From assembly GCF_964340395.1 (NCBI RefSeq), contig NC_135562.1, forward strand, positions 130,001-187,500: a DNA stretch of 57,500 bases, read 5' to 3'. This DNA is from Glandiceps talaboti. Taxonomy: Eukaryota > Hemichordata > Enteropneusta > Spengelidae. The notes beneath the pieces are model-generated. The model was not told where the DNA came from and searched no databases. It was given only the letters and a program-made list of their open reading frames with translations. Position numbers and translations under genes: made by a program. Below, one piece after another: positions 25,088 through 38,237 of the stretch; within the stretch, counting starts at the first letter, position 1; each line of letters begins with the position of its first letter.

Positions 25088-27617
25088 TCATGCAATGCTC
25101 TCTATGTCATAACAAAGCCTTACCGACATATGGTGTAATCATGCAATGCTCTCTATGTCATAACAAAGCCTTACCGACATATGGTGTAATCATGCAATGC
25201 TCTGTATGGCATAACAAAGTCTTACCAACATATGATGTAATCATGCAATGCTCTCTATGGCATAACAAAGTCTTACCGACATATGGTGTAATCATGCAAT
25301 GCTCTCTATGGCATAACAAAGTCTTACAGACATATGGTGTAATCATGCAATGCTCTCTATGGCATAACAAAGTCTTACAGACATATGGTGTAATCATACA
25401 ATGCTCTCTATGGCATAACAAAGTCTTACTAACATATGGTGTAATCATGCAATGCTCTCTATGGCATAACAAAGTCTTACTAACATATGGTGTAATCATG
25501 CAATGCTCTCTATGGCATAACAAAGTCTTACTAACATATGGTGTAATCATGTAATGCTCTCTATGGCATAACAAAGTCTTACCAACATATGGTGTAATCA
25601 TGCAATGCTCTCTATGGCATAACAAAGTCTTACCAACATATGGTGTAATCATGCAATGCTCTCTATGTCATAACAAAGTCTTACTAACATATGGTGTAAT
25701 CATGCAAAGCTCTCTATGGCATAACAAAGCCTTACCAACATATGGTGTAATCATGCAATGCTCTCTATGGCATAACAAAGTCTTACAGCCATATGGTGTA
25801 ATCATACAATGCTCTCTATGGCATAACAAAGTCTTACTAACATATGGTGTAATCATGCAAAGCTCTCTATGTCATAACAAAGTCTTACCAACATATGGTG
25901 TAATCATGCAATGCTCTCTATGGCATAACAAAGTCTTACCAACATATGGTATATTCATGCAATGCTCTCTATGGCATAACAAAGTCTTACCAACATATGG
26001 TATAATCATGCAATGCTCTCTATGTCATAACAAAGTCTTACTAACATATGGTGTAATCATGCAATGCTCTCTATGGCATAACAAAGTCTTACCGACATAT
26101 GATGTAATCATGCAATGCTCTCTATGTCATAACAAAGTCTTACCGACATATGGTATAATCATGCAATGCTCTCTATGTCATAACAAAGTCTTACTAACAT
26201 ATGGTATAATCATGCAATGCTCTCTATGTCATAACAAAGTCTTACTAACATATGGTGTAATCATGCAATGCTCTCTATGGCATAACAAAGTCTTACCAAC
26301 ATATGGTATATTCATGCAATGCTCTCTATGGCATAACAAAGTCTTACCAACATATGGTATAATCATGCAATGCTCTCTATGTCATAACAAAGTCTTACTA
26401 ACATATGGTGTAATCATGCAATGCTCTCTATGGCATAACAAAGTCTTACCGACATATGATGTAATCATGCAATGCTCTCTATGGCATAACAAAGTCTTAC
26501 CGACATATGATGTAATCATGCAATGCTCTCTATGTCATAACAAAGTCTTACAGACATATGGTGTAATCATGCAATGCTCTCTATGGCATAACAAAGTCTT
26601 ACCGACATATGGTGTAATCATGCAATGCTCTCTATGTCATAACAAAGTCTTACCAACATATGGTGTAATCATGCAATGCTCTCTATGTCATAACAAAGTC
26701 TTACCAACATATGGTATATTCATGCAATGCTCTCTATGGCATAACAAAGTCTTACAGACATATGGTGTAATCATGCAATGCTCTCTATGTCATAACAAAG
26801 TCTTACCAACATATGGTGTAATCATGCAATGCTCTCTATGGCATAACAAAGTCTTACCGACATATGGTGTAATCATGCAATGCTCTCTATGGCATAACAA
26901 AGTCTTACCGACATATGATGCAATGCTCTCTGTCATAACAAAGTCTTACCAACATATTGTATAATCATGCAATGCTCTCTATGGCATAACAAAGTCTTAC
27001 AGACATATGATGCAATGCTCTCTGTCATAACAAAGTCTTACCAACATATTGTATAATCATGCAATGCTCTCTATGTCATAACAAAGTCTTACCGACATAT
27101 GGTGTAATCATGCAATGCTCTCTATGGCATAACAAAGTCTTACCGACATATGATGCAATGCTCTCTATGTCATAACAAAGTCTTACCAACATATTGTATA
27201 ATCATGCAATGCTCTCTATGTCATGACAAAGTCTTACCGACATATGGTGTAATCATGCAAAGCTCTCTATGGCATAACAAAGTCTTACCGACATATGATG
27301 CAATGCTCTCTATGTCATAACAAAGTCTTACCAACATATTGTATAATCATGCAATGCTCTCTATGTCATAACAAAGTCTTACTAACATATGGTGTAATCA
27401 TGCAAAGCTCTCTATGTCATAACAAAGTCTTACTAACATATGGTATAATCATGCAATGCTCTCTATGTCATAACAAAGTCTTACTAACATATGGTGTAAT
27501 CATGCAAAGCTCTCTATGGCATAACAAAGTCTTACTAACATATGGTGTAATCATGCAATGCTCTCTATGTCATGACAAAGTCTTACCGACATATGATGCA
27601 ATGCTCACTATGGCATA
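25088..27617. repeat. 51-bp minisatellite, about 50 copies
   Basis: The unit contains ATCATGCAATGCTCTCTATG, then GCATAACAAAGTCTTACCAA and CATATGGTGTA; its period is 51 bp. Because 51 is a multiple of three and the consensus lacks stops in some frames, long frames result on both strands. Plus-strand translation gives 17-residue repeats (MQCSLWHNKVLPTYGVI) at 25090-25554, 25600-26964 (454 codons) and 27295-27618. Minus-strand translation gives MITPYVGKTLLCHREHC repeats at 25158-25652. Variants are recurrent (TATGGCAT/TATGTCAT, TTACCAAC/TTACTAAC/TTACAGAC/TTACCGAC). In the last 700 bp, shortened units lacking GTAATCAT alternate with full units, breaking the frame. I read it as a non-coding satellite-like array. 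Confidence 0.95.
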
Positions 27618-28249
27618 AATCATTTAAAAATAAAACTATAAGGTTCACTGCTGTGTTCCTTTAACCCTTGCTTTGGGAAGATAATGATGTAGGCCTTCTA
27701 GAGTCCACTGTTATCAATGCAATTTTACAATGAAAGAATGTAAACTCCTTAAGTTCAGACATTGATATAACAAATAGTTCAGATGATGCATTTACCTAAT
27801 CACTTGATGTGTAGACAAGGTTGTTACAACTGAATACACTGTCTTTATTCAATGGTGGCTAAAGCAGTTGGCAGTTGTTTTGCCTTACTCGCTAAACGCA
27901 CTACGTAGGCACCACTCATGGAAGTACAATATGATAACAATTCTTATCTTACCTGTGAAAACACCTTAATTCATTGTGCTACCCTACATTGCACATGATA
28001 AGATTGTAATGCCAATAGGCCGAAGGATCGCTTTGTTATCAGTTAGCGACAAATTAAGCTCTCCTGTTTGCCTGAAACAGGCATCATATCATTCACATTT
28101 CAATTATCACAATTCTGCCTTTAGTGTGAAATGTGCAATTCAAACTGTTTGGCATATAAAGAGAGCATATGAATGTTAAATTCGTTTAGATTAGCATGTG
28201 ACTGTTAAATGGAGAAAGTCATAAACATTTTAGTTGGAATATTGCATCA
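27618..28249. other. Gene-free interval
   Basis: Nothing supported. A 67-codon plus-strand frame at 27976-28179 has no recognisable similarity. Confidence 0.45.
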
Positions 28250-28339
28250 TCGCAAACCACGCCTCTTTCACGGCACCGTCGGAACGTGCCGTCCAGATGG
28301 ACGTGGTAAGGCGGAAGAAATAACAGCTCTGGTTTGCGA
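28250..28339. other. Nested inverted repeats, relatively GC-rich
   Basis: A perfect 10-bp outer stem pairs TCGCAAACCA (28250-28259) with TGGTTTGCGA (28330-28339). Inside it, ACGGCAC (28270-28276) and GTGCCGT (28286-28292) form a 7-bp stem with a 9-nt loop, and TCCAGATGGA follows. The block is more GC-rich than its surroundings. It could be a structured RNA, a small hairpin element or chance. No family recognised. Confidence 0.35.
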
Positions 28340-28421
28340 AGATAGAATATTGTCATCCATGAACACTTGTTAGTCAGTGAATACGGGTCACAGGTACATC
28401 ACGATTTTGCTTTGAATCTTT

Positions 28422-28424
<3 letters not shown>

Positions 28425-28505
<81 letters not shown>
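28425..28505. repeat. (AT)n microsatellite
   Basis: About 40 AT dinucleotides, no interruptions. Confidence 0.97.
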
Positions 28506-28506
<1 letters not shown>

Positions 28507-28888
28507 TGTATATCATAGTAGGTCTAGAAATCAGTCGTTTCGCATGATATGAATTTGAACAGCTGCTCAACTTCGCCACACATGCTTGACGACGATGGCG
28601 CTTCATAACTGGTGAAAACCATTACAGAAATGATAGATTAAATAAATGATTGTAGAAATAAGTTAATGAGTAAACAAAATGATTAAACAACAAGTAAGCC
28701 ATGTTAATTTAATTCTAGGTTTTAATTATGAAATTCAAATATATGTTTAACAACTAGATTTGATGAGACTAGGATGTGTTGATTGTTTGCACGTAGATAT
28801 TTAAACTCGTCGAAAGAAAATGTACCGCATATGGTACAAGACGTTCAATTTAGGAAATTGTGAATAAAGTAAGTTACCACCAAAATAA

Positions 28889-28890
<2 letters not shown>
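28506..28890. other. Gene-free interval
   Basis: AT-rich sequence with no recognised feature. Confidence 0.45.
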
Positions 28891-29115
<225 letters not shown>

Positions 29116-29804
29116 GAAGTGAATAGATATACTAGGGAAAATATTGTAAATACTAATACATTTTACGAAAGTTCATAGGGTCTAAATAAGAAATAAATCT
29201 TAGAAGAATGTAAACTATTATCATTTCGATCTCACTAACTTGATTTGTCATATATAATTTGACTATTGGGCCATCTATATTTACATAACTAATCACAACA
29301 GTATTGTTGCTGGTAATTACCAGTGATTAATCTTTCGGTTAGTATTGATTGGCCACGTTTACTTCTTGGTAACAAGTTTTAGAGATTACAGGGTGACGAT
29401 AACGGCAAAGTAGACGCAATTACGTCATGCATAAATCTGTGAAAAAAACTCTTAAACGAGATATGACATGGGATCGAAACAGAAAACCAATCGTGGTTAA
29501 TAGTTTTATAGAATACGTTTAGTAATGCTTTGAATTAATTCACTATTTTTACTCTATTGTACCATAATGTGTTACCTGGTCAGAAAATGCTAACAACCTC
29601 TTCGCTAAAAACACGACCCAGCAATGGTATGTTTTAAACATGAAATAATGTCGCGTGGCTTTCGAAAATCTTTTTAAAAGGAACTCTAAATGACAAAGAA
29701 TCAGCCTGCAGTCACAATGGCAACCAGTGACAAATTTCTACTATCATATCATACCTGACTAGCAACCCTTCTATTGCTAAAGAATATGATTAAAAGTGTG
29801 AGAC
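29116..29804. other. Gene-free interval
   Basis: No exon, RNA gene or repeat recognised. Confidence 0.45.
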
Positions 29805-29808
29805 AGAA

Positions 29809-29881
<73 letters not shown>

Positions 29882-29931
29882 GGCAGGCAGACAGAGAGAG
29901 ACAGAGAGACAGAGAGACAGAGACAGAGAAT
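29805..29931. repeat. (CAGA)n microsatellite with GAGACA tail
   Basis: About 19 CAGA repeats (from about 29806), a two-unit GGCA variant, then GAGAGACAGAGAGACAG-type degeneration. Confidence 0.97.
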
Positions 29932-32900
29932 ATATATTATGCAAATAATTTTGATGGAAATAGTTGTTGACGTAGATATAGAAAGCAGTCTGTGCCATTC
30001 ATGACGTACCAAAAGACAACAGACTAATAAGTAGAAATATGTACGTAAGTTACTCACTCTTATAACTGCCAGGGATAATTTATTTAACATATGCCCAATC
30101 GACACGATGCACTAGGACGATTAACCACTCAGCAAAACACTTGTTCCATATAGCTTGACTTGTTCCCACTTAACGTCCTTTGACCTATTCCCATACGTAA
30201 AATAAAATGAACAAATATATTGTAGATCGGGCTTGTCAGTCGAGACAAATATAATATGTAAGTATGTTCTCGCACATTTCAATGAAACAATAGATGCCAT
30301 AAAAATAACCAAGTGCATTTTCAACGTGATATGTATTTCAGAGTCACGTGATATCTTTTGTTAATAAGAAAGTAAAGATTGCTAATCATTATTACACACT
30401 TTCAAGTTTTGTGTAATTCTTTATTTTGGCGTCATTTATACCAGGTTGAGGAAGATGGTGCACTGGGAAAACTCATAATAAGATAACTATGTCACAATAA
30501 ACCTGACGTTAGGCTTTGGTATGAAAAGGGGTGCTTTGGTCTTAGAATGAGCATGACTATACTTGAGTTTCTAGGTCTGCGCACAGCCTCCCCTACGATT
30601 ACCCATGAGTTGTCCCCCCCCCCACCTCCAGGGTTTGAAGACACTGACCATTACATTGGCCTATCCTCTCAAGACTATAAATAGCATGTGTGTCATGGGA
30701 TAATCATGAGGAAGGGAAAAGCCCAAATATGAATTTATATAACAGTATAGAATTTGATTATGGTGATATACAAACTGTCAGTTCTACTAAACAAATATAT
30801 CGTTGCATTTTACTTCCTTATGGGCACCACACCTATTTCTTTTGTTGATTTTAACCAATTTTACCATTGAAACTTACATTTAAACTTCTGTCCGACAAAT
30901 AGCCCATTATTATATGCAAATTTGGCACAAGTGTCAGTCATTTACCATATTAGTTGTCCTGGAAGATGACTATGTACCAGAAAGACACACATCAACAACG
31001 TACAAGCTTTGTGACTTTCTGTTTGTACAATAACGTTCCAACTCACAGATCATTACAACATCCGAGTAAATATTAATGAACACTTAATGTCCACTTCACA
31101 TTCTTCATGTAATAGAATTGTATAACTGCCACTTTTAACTATAGAAATTAAGTATAACATGATTCAGAAGTATGTGTACACTGTGACGTAAGAATATATG
31201 TTAAATAATCTATAATATCTTGATTTACATTGTACATTTTAATTTCATATTTGTGTATGAATTAATGTCGCCTATTTCAATTCAAAATCCACCAAAGTTT
31301 GTATCCATGCAAAAAGAACCCGACGTACTACAGATTTTCGTAATGAGCAGATACTAGTAACCTAACGTTTAACAAGGAAGGAATTGTAGTAATTGTTTGA
31401 TAGTCCATGTACTGTTAACACAATGGATGGAAAAGGATGATATTTGATGATATGTTCTGCTTAGATTTTAGGTGAAAATAGAGCTGTAATATGTGTAGTG
31501 CTATGTCAAATCGGAATTCGAAAATATGTGCATGCTTTCACTCCAGTACTTGAAGTGTGACTCATCACCTCTTTGAGTGAAGTACTAGTATATGCCGTAA
31601 GTAAAACAAGCAGACGATCAAAAATATGAGCCTAGTTTTCGTAGTGGTCGTCACGTCCGTTTTCGCATAGTGGCAGATTTCTGTGCTAGTGATATGTTAC
31701 CTATGAAATTTTCGGCAAGCACAATCTTAAAAAATACTTAAGCCTAATTGCAATGATAAACTGATAATATGCAGGGTTATTAATGTCAAGTACCCAGTTC
31801 TGGTGGTGGATGGACACAAAGGGTAGACATGGTGTTATTTGTCACCGTGTTTTTTTTAAACAGGGGAAATTGGCAAATTGCGAATGGTATTTGGTAGCAC
31901 CTTGTGCAATACATTCGCTTTATTTTGCCTAATTAAAACATTTGTACTACTTGAAAACTTGACGTTGTCTTAACACCCACCTCTACCTAGTTCGTACTAT
32001 AAAACTGGGTTGCGTATGGTAGCATTGGTAGGTACATTAGTTAGCCTAACTGCTCCAAATCGAACGCTATATGACTAGAATTGTTTGAACAAATGTACCC
32101 ACGTTTTCTATACTTTTACCCTAGCGTGTACTTTAACTCTATCACTCTGATTAATCGACGAAACTGATTTGGATAGGTCAAAGGTTGGTGATAAAGAATT
32201 CGTTTACAAGCAGTCACATTTTCCTTTTCTAAATGGCATCTATATATTCTGTTACGCATGACTTGTTTTTCCAGAGGTCGGGATTGTTGAGACACGAGTG
32301 CTTACCAGCAGGAGTGTGCATTGGAAACCCAATAAAGATAAATACTGAATTGAAGGTAAAATTTAATCGAAATCTGCAGATTTTCATGTTTAGAAATAAG
32401 ACAAATAACTAAACGAAAGAGCAAAAAACACATGTGACATTCAGTTTGTTACATCATAAATAAGCTTACACATGACCTAAATATTTTGAAAAGAAACGCA
32501 AACACTACAGTCAAACAAATGTTGATATTACAAAATCGAAAGTACAAATATGCGATATCAATCTCAAGTACAAAATAATTCCAATGAAACAAAATCGTCT
32601 TACTTCCGCTTCAAATTTACTCAATTATCTTACACCAACCTCTTGCTGTCATACTGTTCATAGTTGAATGCTGAGTTGGTATGTGACAGCTACTAATAAT
32701 AACTACTATCCGTTAAATCCGTGTGTGGATATTGAGTTTGTGTTCATGTCGTCTACCGACCATACATCTATTGATAACTTTCTAGGCAGGGGGTGTTCTG
32801 TTTGTTGGAATAAAATCGCTGACTGTATCAGATTCATTTATTGATTGTGACCCCTTCTGGGTGACGCATGTGACCTGGCACTCAATGCACTCTGACAAGT

Positions 32901-33230
32901 TCTTATCATTTCTTGTCATGTGACCTGGCATTCAATGCACTCTGTAAATTATCATATTGACAAAATTAAGGTGATTTGTCGGTGACTTTAACTGTTCACA
33001 TGACACATAGACAGTGTGTATTTCGATGTCGACCGAGATTTTCATGAAGATCGTGTATTGCTTGAAGGGTTAGTCGTGTATGTGCTATTTTTGATAAGGC
33101 TATGATTTACATGCTAAAATTTCTGTCTTCACATTTATTTATCAAGAGTGTACAATGATAACCTCCAAATTCTCATTAATTGGGCTAAATCAAGACAATC
33201 AAATAATTTCTACATTACCGGGCGAGTAAA
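29932..33230. other. Gene-free interval
   Basis: About 3.3 kb with no exon I can support on either strand. It holds a poly-C run at about 30617-30627. A tandem 50-bp duplication (CATGTGACCTGGCA...TCAATGCACTCTG) has copies starting at 32867 and 32917. Confidence 0.45.
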
Positions 33231-33416
33231 GTGTGTGGCCATGCGGAATGTTTATTGATAAATTATGGTAACAAATGCTATTGTTGGAACTATACAGAAA
33301 ATAGATATTCAAGTGATAGTTATAGCTGCTTTGGAGACACCGAACTTAATCTTTACTACCTACTTATAGGCTACTTATGGAAACAGGCAACAGTTATGTT
33401 TTTATTAGCAGTTTAA
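33231..33416 (+). pseudogene. Possible relic or partial exon of a WSC-like cysteine-rich domain
   Basis: The frame contains CGHAECLLINYGNKCYCWNY, then TENRYSSDSYSCFGD and LNLYYL, before running on into hydrophobic sequence and a stop. The arrangement YGxxCYCxN followed about 15 residues later by CxGD and an aromatic-rich end resembles the second half of WSC carbohydrate-binding domains (consensus GxxCYCGN ... CPGD ... VY). The conserved GN after CYC is WN here, and the second cysteine pair and CGG are missing. I see no convincing splice sites or upstream half. It may be a decayed exon or chance; confidence is low. Confidence 0.22.
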
Positions 33417-34066
33417 GGGTTCCTTACGGTTTTGAGAAATTACTAGTGATTAAAATCTAGATATCTACAATAATGTTCTTCCTGTACTGGATTACATCAT
33501 TATCTTTTTCCCAATAAACCTATATTAAAAGACATTCTTTACCATTATTATTATTATTTAAATTTATAAATGGTAAGTCGTAACCATCTTAAATTAATCG
33601 ACAAAACATTTTATGCACATATTATAAAGTGAATAAGCCAATGATATACTTTTTCTATGGGGGGGGGGGGGTACCGACGCTGCAAGTAAATTCTTTTACA
33701 CCAGTCCCAGGGTATTTCCTGGGACTCGTCTCACCCATCGACTATGTGCATACAATAATTGCCTTGGAATAGACCACTCGGCACGTACAGTGTTCGTTAT
33801 CTAAAGAAAATCTTTAGTATAAAAGTTACAACTTCAAATAAATCTATCGATGCAATGATTTTCCAGTAATGCCAACTCTTTCAAAAACTATTCATTTTCG
33901 ATGAATTATAGCTGCCAACAATATACATCCGGTTGAAACATTTATTACCAGTGTTCGATTAAATGACATCTCGATCACGTGTGAATCGAGAGAATTTCGG
34001 AAGCGATAGTCCATGATGTCATCACGAGACATTCGATAGAAAGTATTTCTGAAAACCCGACGGCAA
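33417..34066. other. Gene-free interval
   Basis: Contains a poly-G run at 33659-33671. A CRE/AP-1-like TGATGTCATCA at 34014-34024 lies about 50 bp upstream of the TATA-like motif that follows. Confidence 0.4.
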
Positions 34067-34072
34067 TATATA
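34067..34072 (+). promoter_or_regulatory. TATA-like box upstream of candidate first exon
   Basis: TATATA at 34067-34072 lies 78 bp upstream of the ATG at 34150, with the TGATGTCATCA motif about 45 bp further upstream. Spacing would suit transcription starting near 34100. TATA-like strings are common in AT-rich DNA, so this rests mainly on the candidate exon. Confidence 0.25.
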
Positions 34073-34149
34073 CTTGAAACACTTGGGGTGAACAGAAAAC
34101 AGAAATACCCTTATATGGATACTGTCCGTATTGGACGAACAGTGGTACA

Positions 34150-34176
34150 ATGAGTGTTGAGAGGGACCTTGAGGAG
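34150..34176 (+). CDS. Candidate first coding exon (MSVERDLEE), possibly of the RGS gene
   Basis: The ATG in context TACAATGA opens nine codons, MSVERDLEE, ending exactly at a strong donor GAG|GTAAGG (34177-34182). Intron phase is 0. The RGS cysteine-string exon downstream has its acceptor in phase 0 relative to its reading frame, so the two would join in frame. Vertebrate RZ-family genes are known to use alternative 5' exons. Against it: the segment is very short, composition is not diagnostic, and more than 17 kb separates it from the RGS exon. It could equally belong to another gene or be chance. Confidence 0.28.
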
Positions 34177-34787
34177 GTAAGGTTATTTCATAGTCTGAGT
34201 GAATATCATAATACGTTGGCGACTCCTTCGTTCAAATATCAAATCATATAAAAAATGTTCGCTTGAAACTTAAAGAGAACCTTAAATGTCGTCGATATTA
34301 ACATGAATGTATTCTCTATTTTCAACATTTTAAATGTTACTGCGTATAGTATTCCATGTATTCCACGATAGTCGCTCAGTTTTCCCGTCCGTCCTTGCGT
34401 AACCAGCCTTACGTGTATTCATGAAAAAACTATTTCCTTGCTATCGAAGCCTGCATTTATGAATATCCTAGTACATTTATAAATGTTAGAAATTTTAGCA
34501 GTAAAATATGCCTTTAAAGTTTGAAAATAGGCCTTCATCTTTGATGAATAATTAGAAACTTCAATCGAACATGAATGTTAATCTATTCAGTTTACTGCAA
34601 TCTGCACATAAGTATTCATTGCAGAAAAACACACAGATAAGTATAATTTAAAATAAGTTGGTATTGGCTCCTATATCAGATTGTTTAAGACCATCGCGTG
34701 AGCGTAGAGAGTGGAGATACATTAGAAAGTGGAGATACATAAGTGTTAATTCAAACCCTTTATGCTGACGAAAATTCCCAAATACGA
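34177..34787. other. Gene-free interval
   Basis: No feature recognised between the candidate exon and the 57-bp array. Confidence 0.4.
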
Positions 34788-36833
34788 CATGACATATACA
34801 CATGAACATGTCTAAGAATGACGTGATCAAAGTCGTAATACAATATTGACATGTACACATGGACATTAATGAGAATGACGTGATCAAAGTCGTCATACAA
34901 TATTGACATGTACACATGGACATTACTAAGACTGACTTGATCTAAGTCGTGATACGATATTGACATATATACATGGATATTACTGAGAATGACATGATCT
35001 AAGTCTTGATACGATATTGACATGTACACATGGACATTACTGGGAATGAGTTGATCTAAGTCATGATACGATATTGACATGTACACATGGACATTACTGA
35101 GAATGGCATGATCTAAGTCGTAATACAATATTGACATGTACACATGGACATTACTGAGAATGACGTGATCTAAGTCGTCATACAATATTGACATGTACAC
35201 ATGGACATTAGTGAGAATGGCATGATCTAAGTTGTAATACAATATTGACATATATACATGGACATTACTACGAATGACTTGATCTACTTCATGATACGAT
35301 ATTGACATGTGCACATGGACATTACTGAGAATGAGTTGAACTAGGTCATAATACGATATTGACATGTACACATGGAGATTACTACAAATGACTTGATCTA
35401 AGTCATTTTGCGATATTGACATATATACATGGATATTACTGAGAATGACCTAATCTAAGTCGTGATACGATATCGACATATATACATGGATATTACTGAG
35501 AATGACGTGATCTAAGTCGTAATACGATATCGACCTGTACACATGGACATTACTGAGAATGACGTGATCTAAGTCATCATACAATATTGACATGTACACA
35601 TGGACATTACTGAGAATGGCACGATCTAAGTCGTAATACGATATCGACCTGTACACATGGACATTAATGAGAATGGCATTATCTAAGTCGTCATACGATA
35701 TCGACATATACACATGGACATTACTGAGAATGACCTAATCTAAGCCGTGATACAATATTGACATGTACACATGGACATTACTGAGAATGACGTAATCTAA
35801 GTCGTGATACAATATTGACCTGTACACATGGACATTAATGAGAATGGCATGATCTAAGTTGTAATACGATATCGACATATACACATGGACATTAATAAGA
35901 ATGACCTAATCTAAGTCGTGATACAATATTGACTTGTACACATGGACATTACGGAGAATGACGTGATCTAAGTCGTAATATGATATTGGCATGTACACAT
36001 GGACATTACTAAGAATGACTTGATCTAAGTCGTAATACGATATTGACATATACACATGGACATTAATGAGAATGACCTAATCTAAGTCGTGATACAATAT
36101 TAACATATACACATGGACATTACTGAGAATGGCATGATCTAAGTCGTAATACGATATCGACATGTACACATGGACATTAATGAGAATGGCATGATCTAAG
36201 TCGTAATATGATATCGACATATACACATGGACATTAATGAGAGTGACCTAATCTAAGTCGTAATACGATATTGACATGTACACATGGACATTATTGAGAA
36301 TGACCTAATCTAAGTCGTCATACAATATTGACATGTACACATGGACATTATTGAGAATGACGTGATCTAAGTCGTCATACAATATTGACATGTACACATG
36401 GACATTACTGTGAATGGCATGATCTAAGTCGTCATACAATATTGACATGTACACATGGACATTATTGAGAATGACCTAATCTAAGTCGTTATACAATATT
36501 GACATGTACACATGGATATTACTGAGAATGACTTGATCTAAGTCGTAATACGATATTGACATGTACACATGGACATTAATGAGAATGACGTAATCTAAGT
36601 CGTAATACGATATCGACATGTACACATGGACATTACTGAGAATGACGTGATCTAAGTCGTCATACAATATTGACATGTACACATGGACATTACCGAGAAT
36701 GGCCTGATCTAAGTCGTAATACGATATCGACCTGTACACATGGACATTACTGAGAATGACGTGATCTAAGTCGTGATACAATATTGACATGTACACATGG
36801 ATATTAGTGAGAATGACTTGATCTAAGTCGTAA
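34788..36833. repeat. 57-bp minisatellite, about 36 copies
   Basis: The unit contains TGACATGTACACATGGACAT, then TACTGAGAATGACGTGATCT and AAGTCGTAATACGATAT; the period is 57 bp, again a multiple of three. The minus strand is therefore open for long stretches as 19-residue repeats (MSISYYDLDQVILSNVHVY): 34760-35422, 35450-35713 and 36476-36844. Variant positions are recurrent (ATATATAC/ATGTACAC, GATATCGAC/AATATTGAC, GACGTGATC/GGCATGATC/GACCTAATC). Several frame breaks and the absence of flanking coding sequence argue for a non-coding array. Confidence 0.95.
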
Positions 36834-38159
36834 CGTATCTTCACATATAGTTTATCGACGTTTTACCCACCTCTTCCGTATTTATCCATTAATGGATTGC
36901 TTAATTCGTGAATTGTTTTGAAACGTTTTCATGACACAAACACAAAAGAAATGTGTAATATATAAAACATTTTTAATCATATTTGGGGAAAATGTGACAT
37001 ACATTTTTTCTAATCAAAATCAGCTGGTTCCCAAAACGTAATTACGTGATAACGTGAATGAATCTCAGTTCAGAGCTCATACAACACTGTGGGCACTTTG
37101 AGTTCAGCGCTTAACATCACTTTGGTATTATTAACATATTGGAAATACTTCAAAGTCAAGATAAGCTCGATTTGTGAGTAACAGTCATTGCTATATTGTT
37201 CTTTTGTTCTTTGTTCCATTCTAATCATAACATCATAGATTTCCTACACTTTCAGTTGTGAGTGGATTTAGGTCATAGAATGGATAATCCGAAAACGTCA
37301 GATGACTTTGTTGGACTGTGTACATTTTATCGTAACAATTTTGTGATCATTACAATTAGTGTTTTACCATGGTTTTAGATTTCTAGCAGGTACCCTACCT
37401 CAATCGAATGTTATACTTTCATCTATGGTATGATTACATTATAGATTTCATTTATAGCCGGGGCATCAAACTAGTCCATAAGTAATGCAACAAAATAATT
37501 AATCAACATTACACATAGACATAATTACATATTGCAAAGAATAACAGCTGTTGTAACAGTAACAGTAAGTGGCACAAATAGAGCTTACAAACGTTTTTAA
37601 CACGGATAAAAATATTGACAAAAAACCGCGATTAAATAATTCTAGTAAAATGTTAATGTTAATGCATGTCTTCGATGGCATGAACAATTGCCTTCTGGGC
37701 TATTGCACATTACATTCTATCTTGGATAATGTTTTAACGTCAAGTATGCATAAACACCTTGACATTACATCCTTGATGCCATTTATTTGTAATAGTATAT
37801 ATATTATGCTAATAGCAAGTGGTGGTATACTTCAGTAAGTAGGCTACTATGAAAATATAATTAACCACCCCCCCCCCCCTCCCGAATAACGCATTAACTT
37901 AGCTTATAGCCGTTTTAGGAATCAAATGAAAAGTTGGAATCACTCGACGAATACATTTAAGAAGTAGTATATAAGATAACAAGGACGAGATATCAATGAC
38001 AAGATATAAATTAAAGATATTGAATCTATCAATACATGTAACATTTAAATAGGCGTTTTTTCAAACGAATACATTATTTTAATTTTTGCAAACGAAAGAG
38101 CATCTCCATGGCAATCGTTAAGATGGTCTCGTATTTATGTGTGGCTTCCTACGGGAGAT
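36834..38159. other. Gene-free interval
   Basis: No supported exon. It contains a poly-C run at about 37867-37879. The GTAAGT at about 37834 follows an 89-codon frame (37569-37838) that starts at GTG and resembles no family, so I do not call it. Confidence 0.42.
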
Positions 38160-38165
38160 CACGTG
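38160..38165. promoter_or_regulatory. E-box/USF-type palindrome upstream of candidate exon
   Basis: CACGTG within the 8-bp palindrome TCACGTGA (38159-38166) lies about 75 bp upstream of the ATG at 38238. This spacing is typical of E-box-containing proximal promoters (bHLH-ZIP factors such as USF). Promoter activity is inference. Confidence 0.28.
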
Positions 38166-38237
38166 ATTTGCGTCGGCTGTGTGATTCCTTTTCATCATTA
38201 TTCACTCGTCTTCACCGTTTTCAGACCGTTAAGAGCC

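Noticed and set aside
25600-26964. 454-codon open frame as a repetitive protein gene
   Set aside because: It is the translation of the 51-bp minisatellite. Frames are open on both strands, are broken by shortened units, and no flanking coding sequence or splice context is convincing.
34760-35422. 220-codon minus-strand frame as a gene
   Set aside because: Translation of the 57-bp minisatellite, broken into three pieces along the array, with no unique N- or C-terminal domain.
37569-37838. Exon ending at a GTAAGT donor
   Set aside because: The frame begins at a GTG directly after a GTAA motif, has no recognised domain and has an Ile/Leu/Met-rich chance-like composition.
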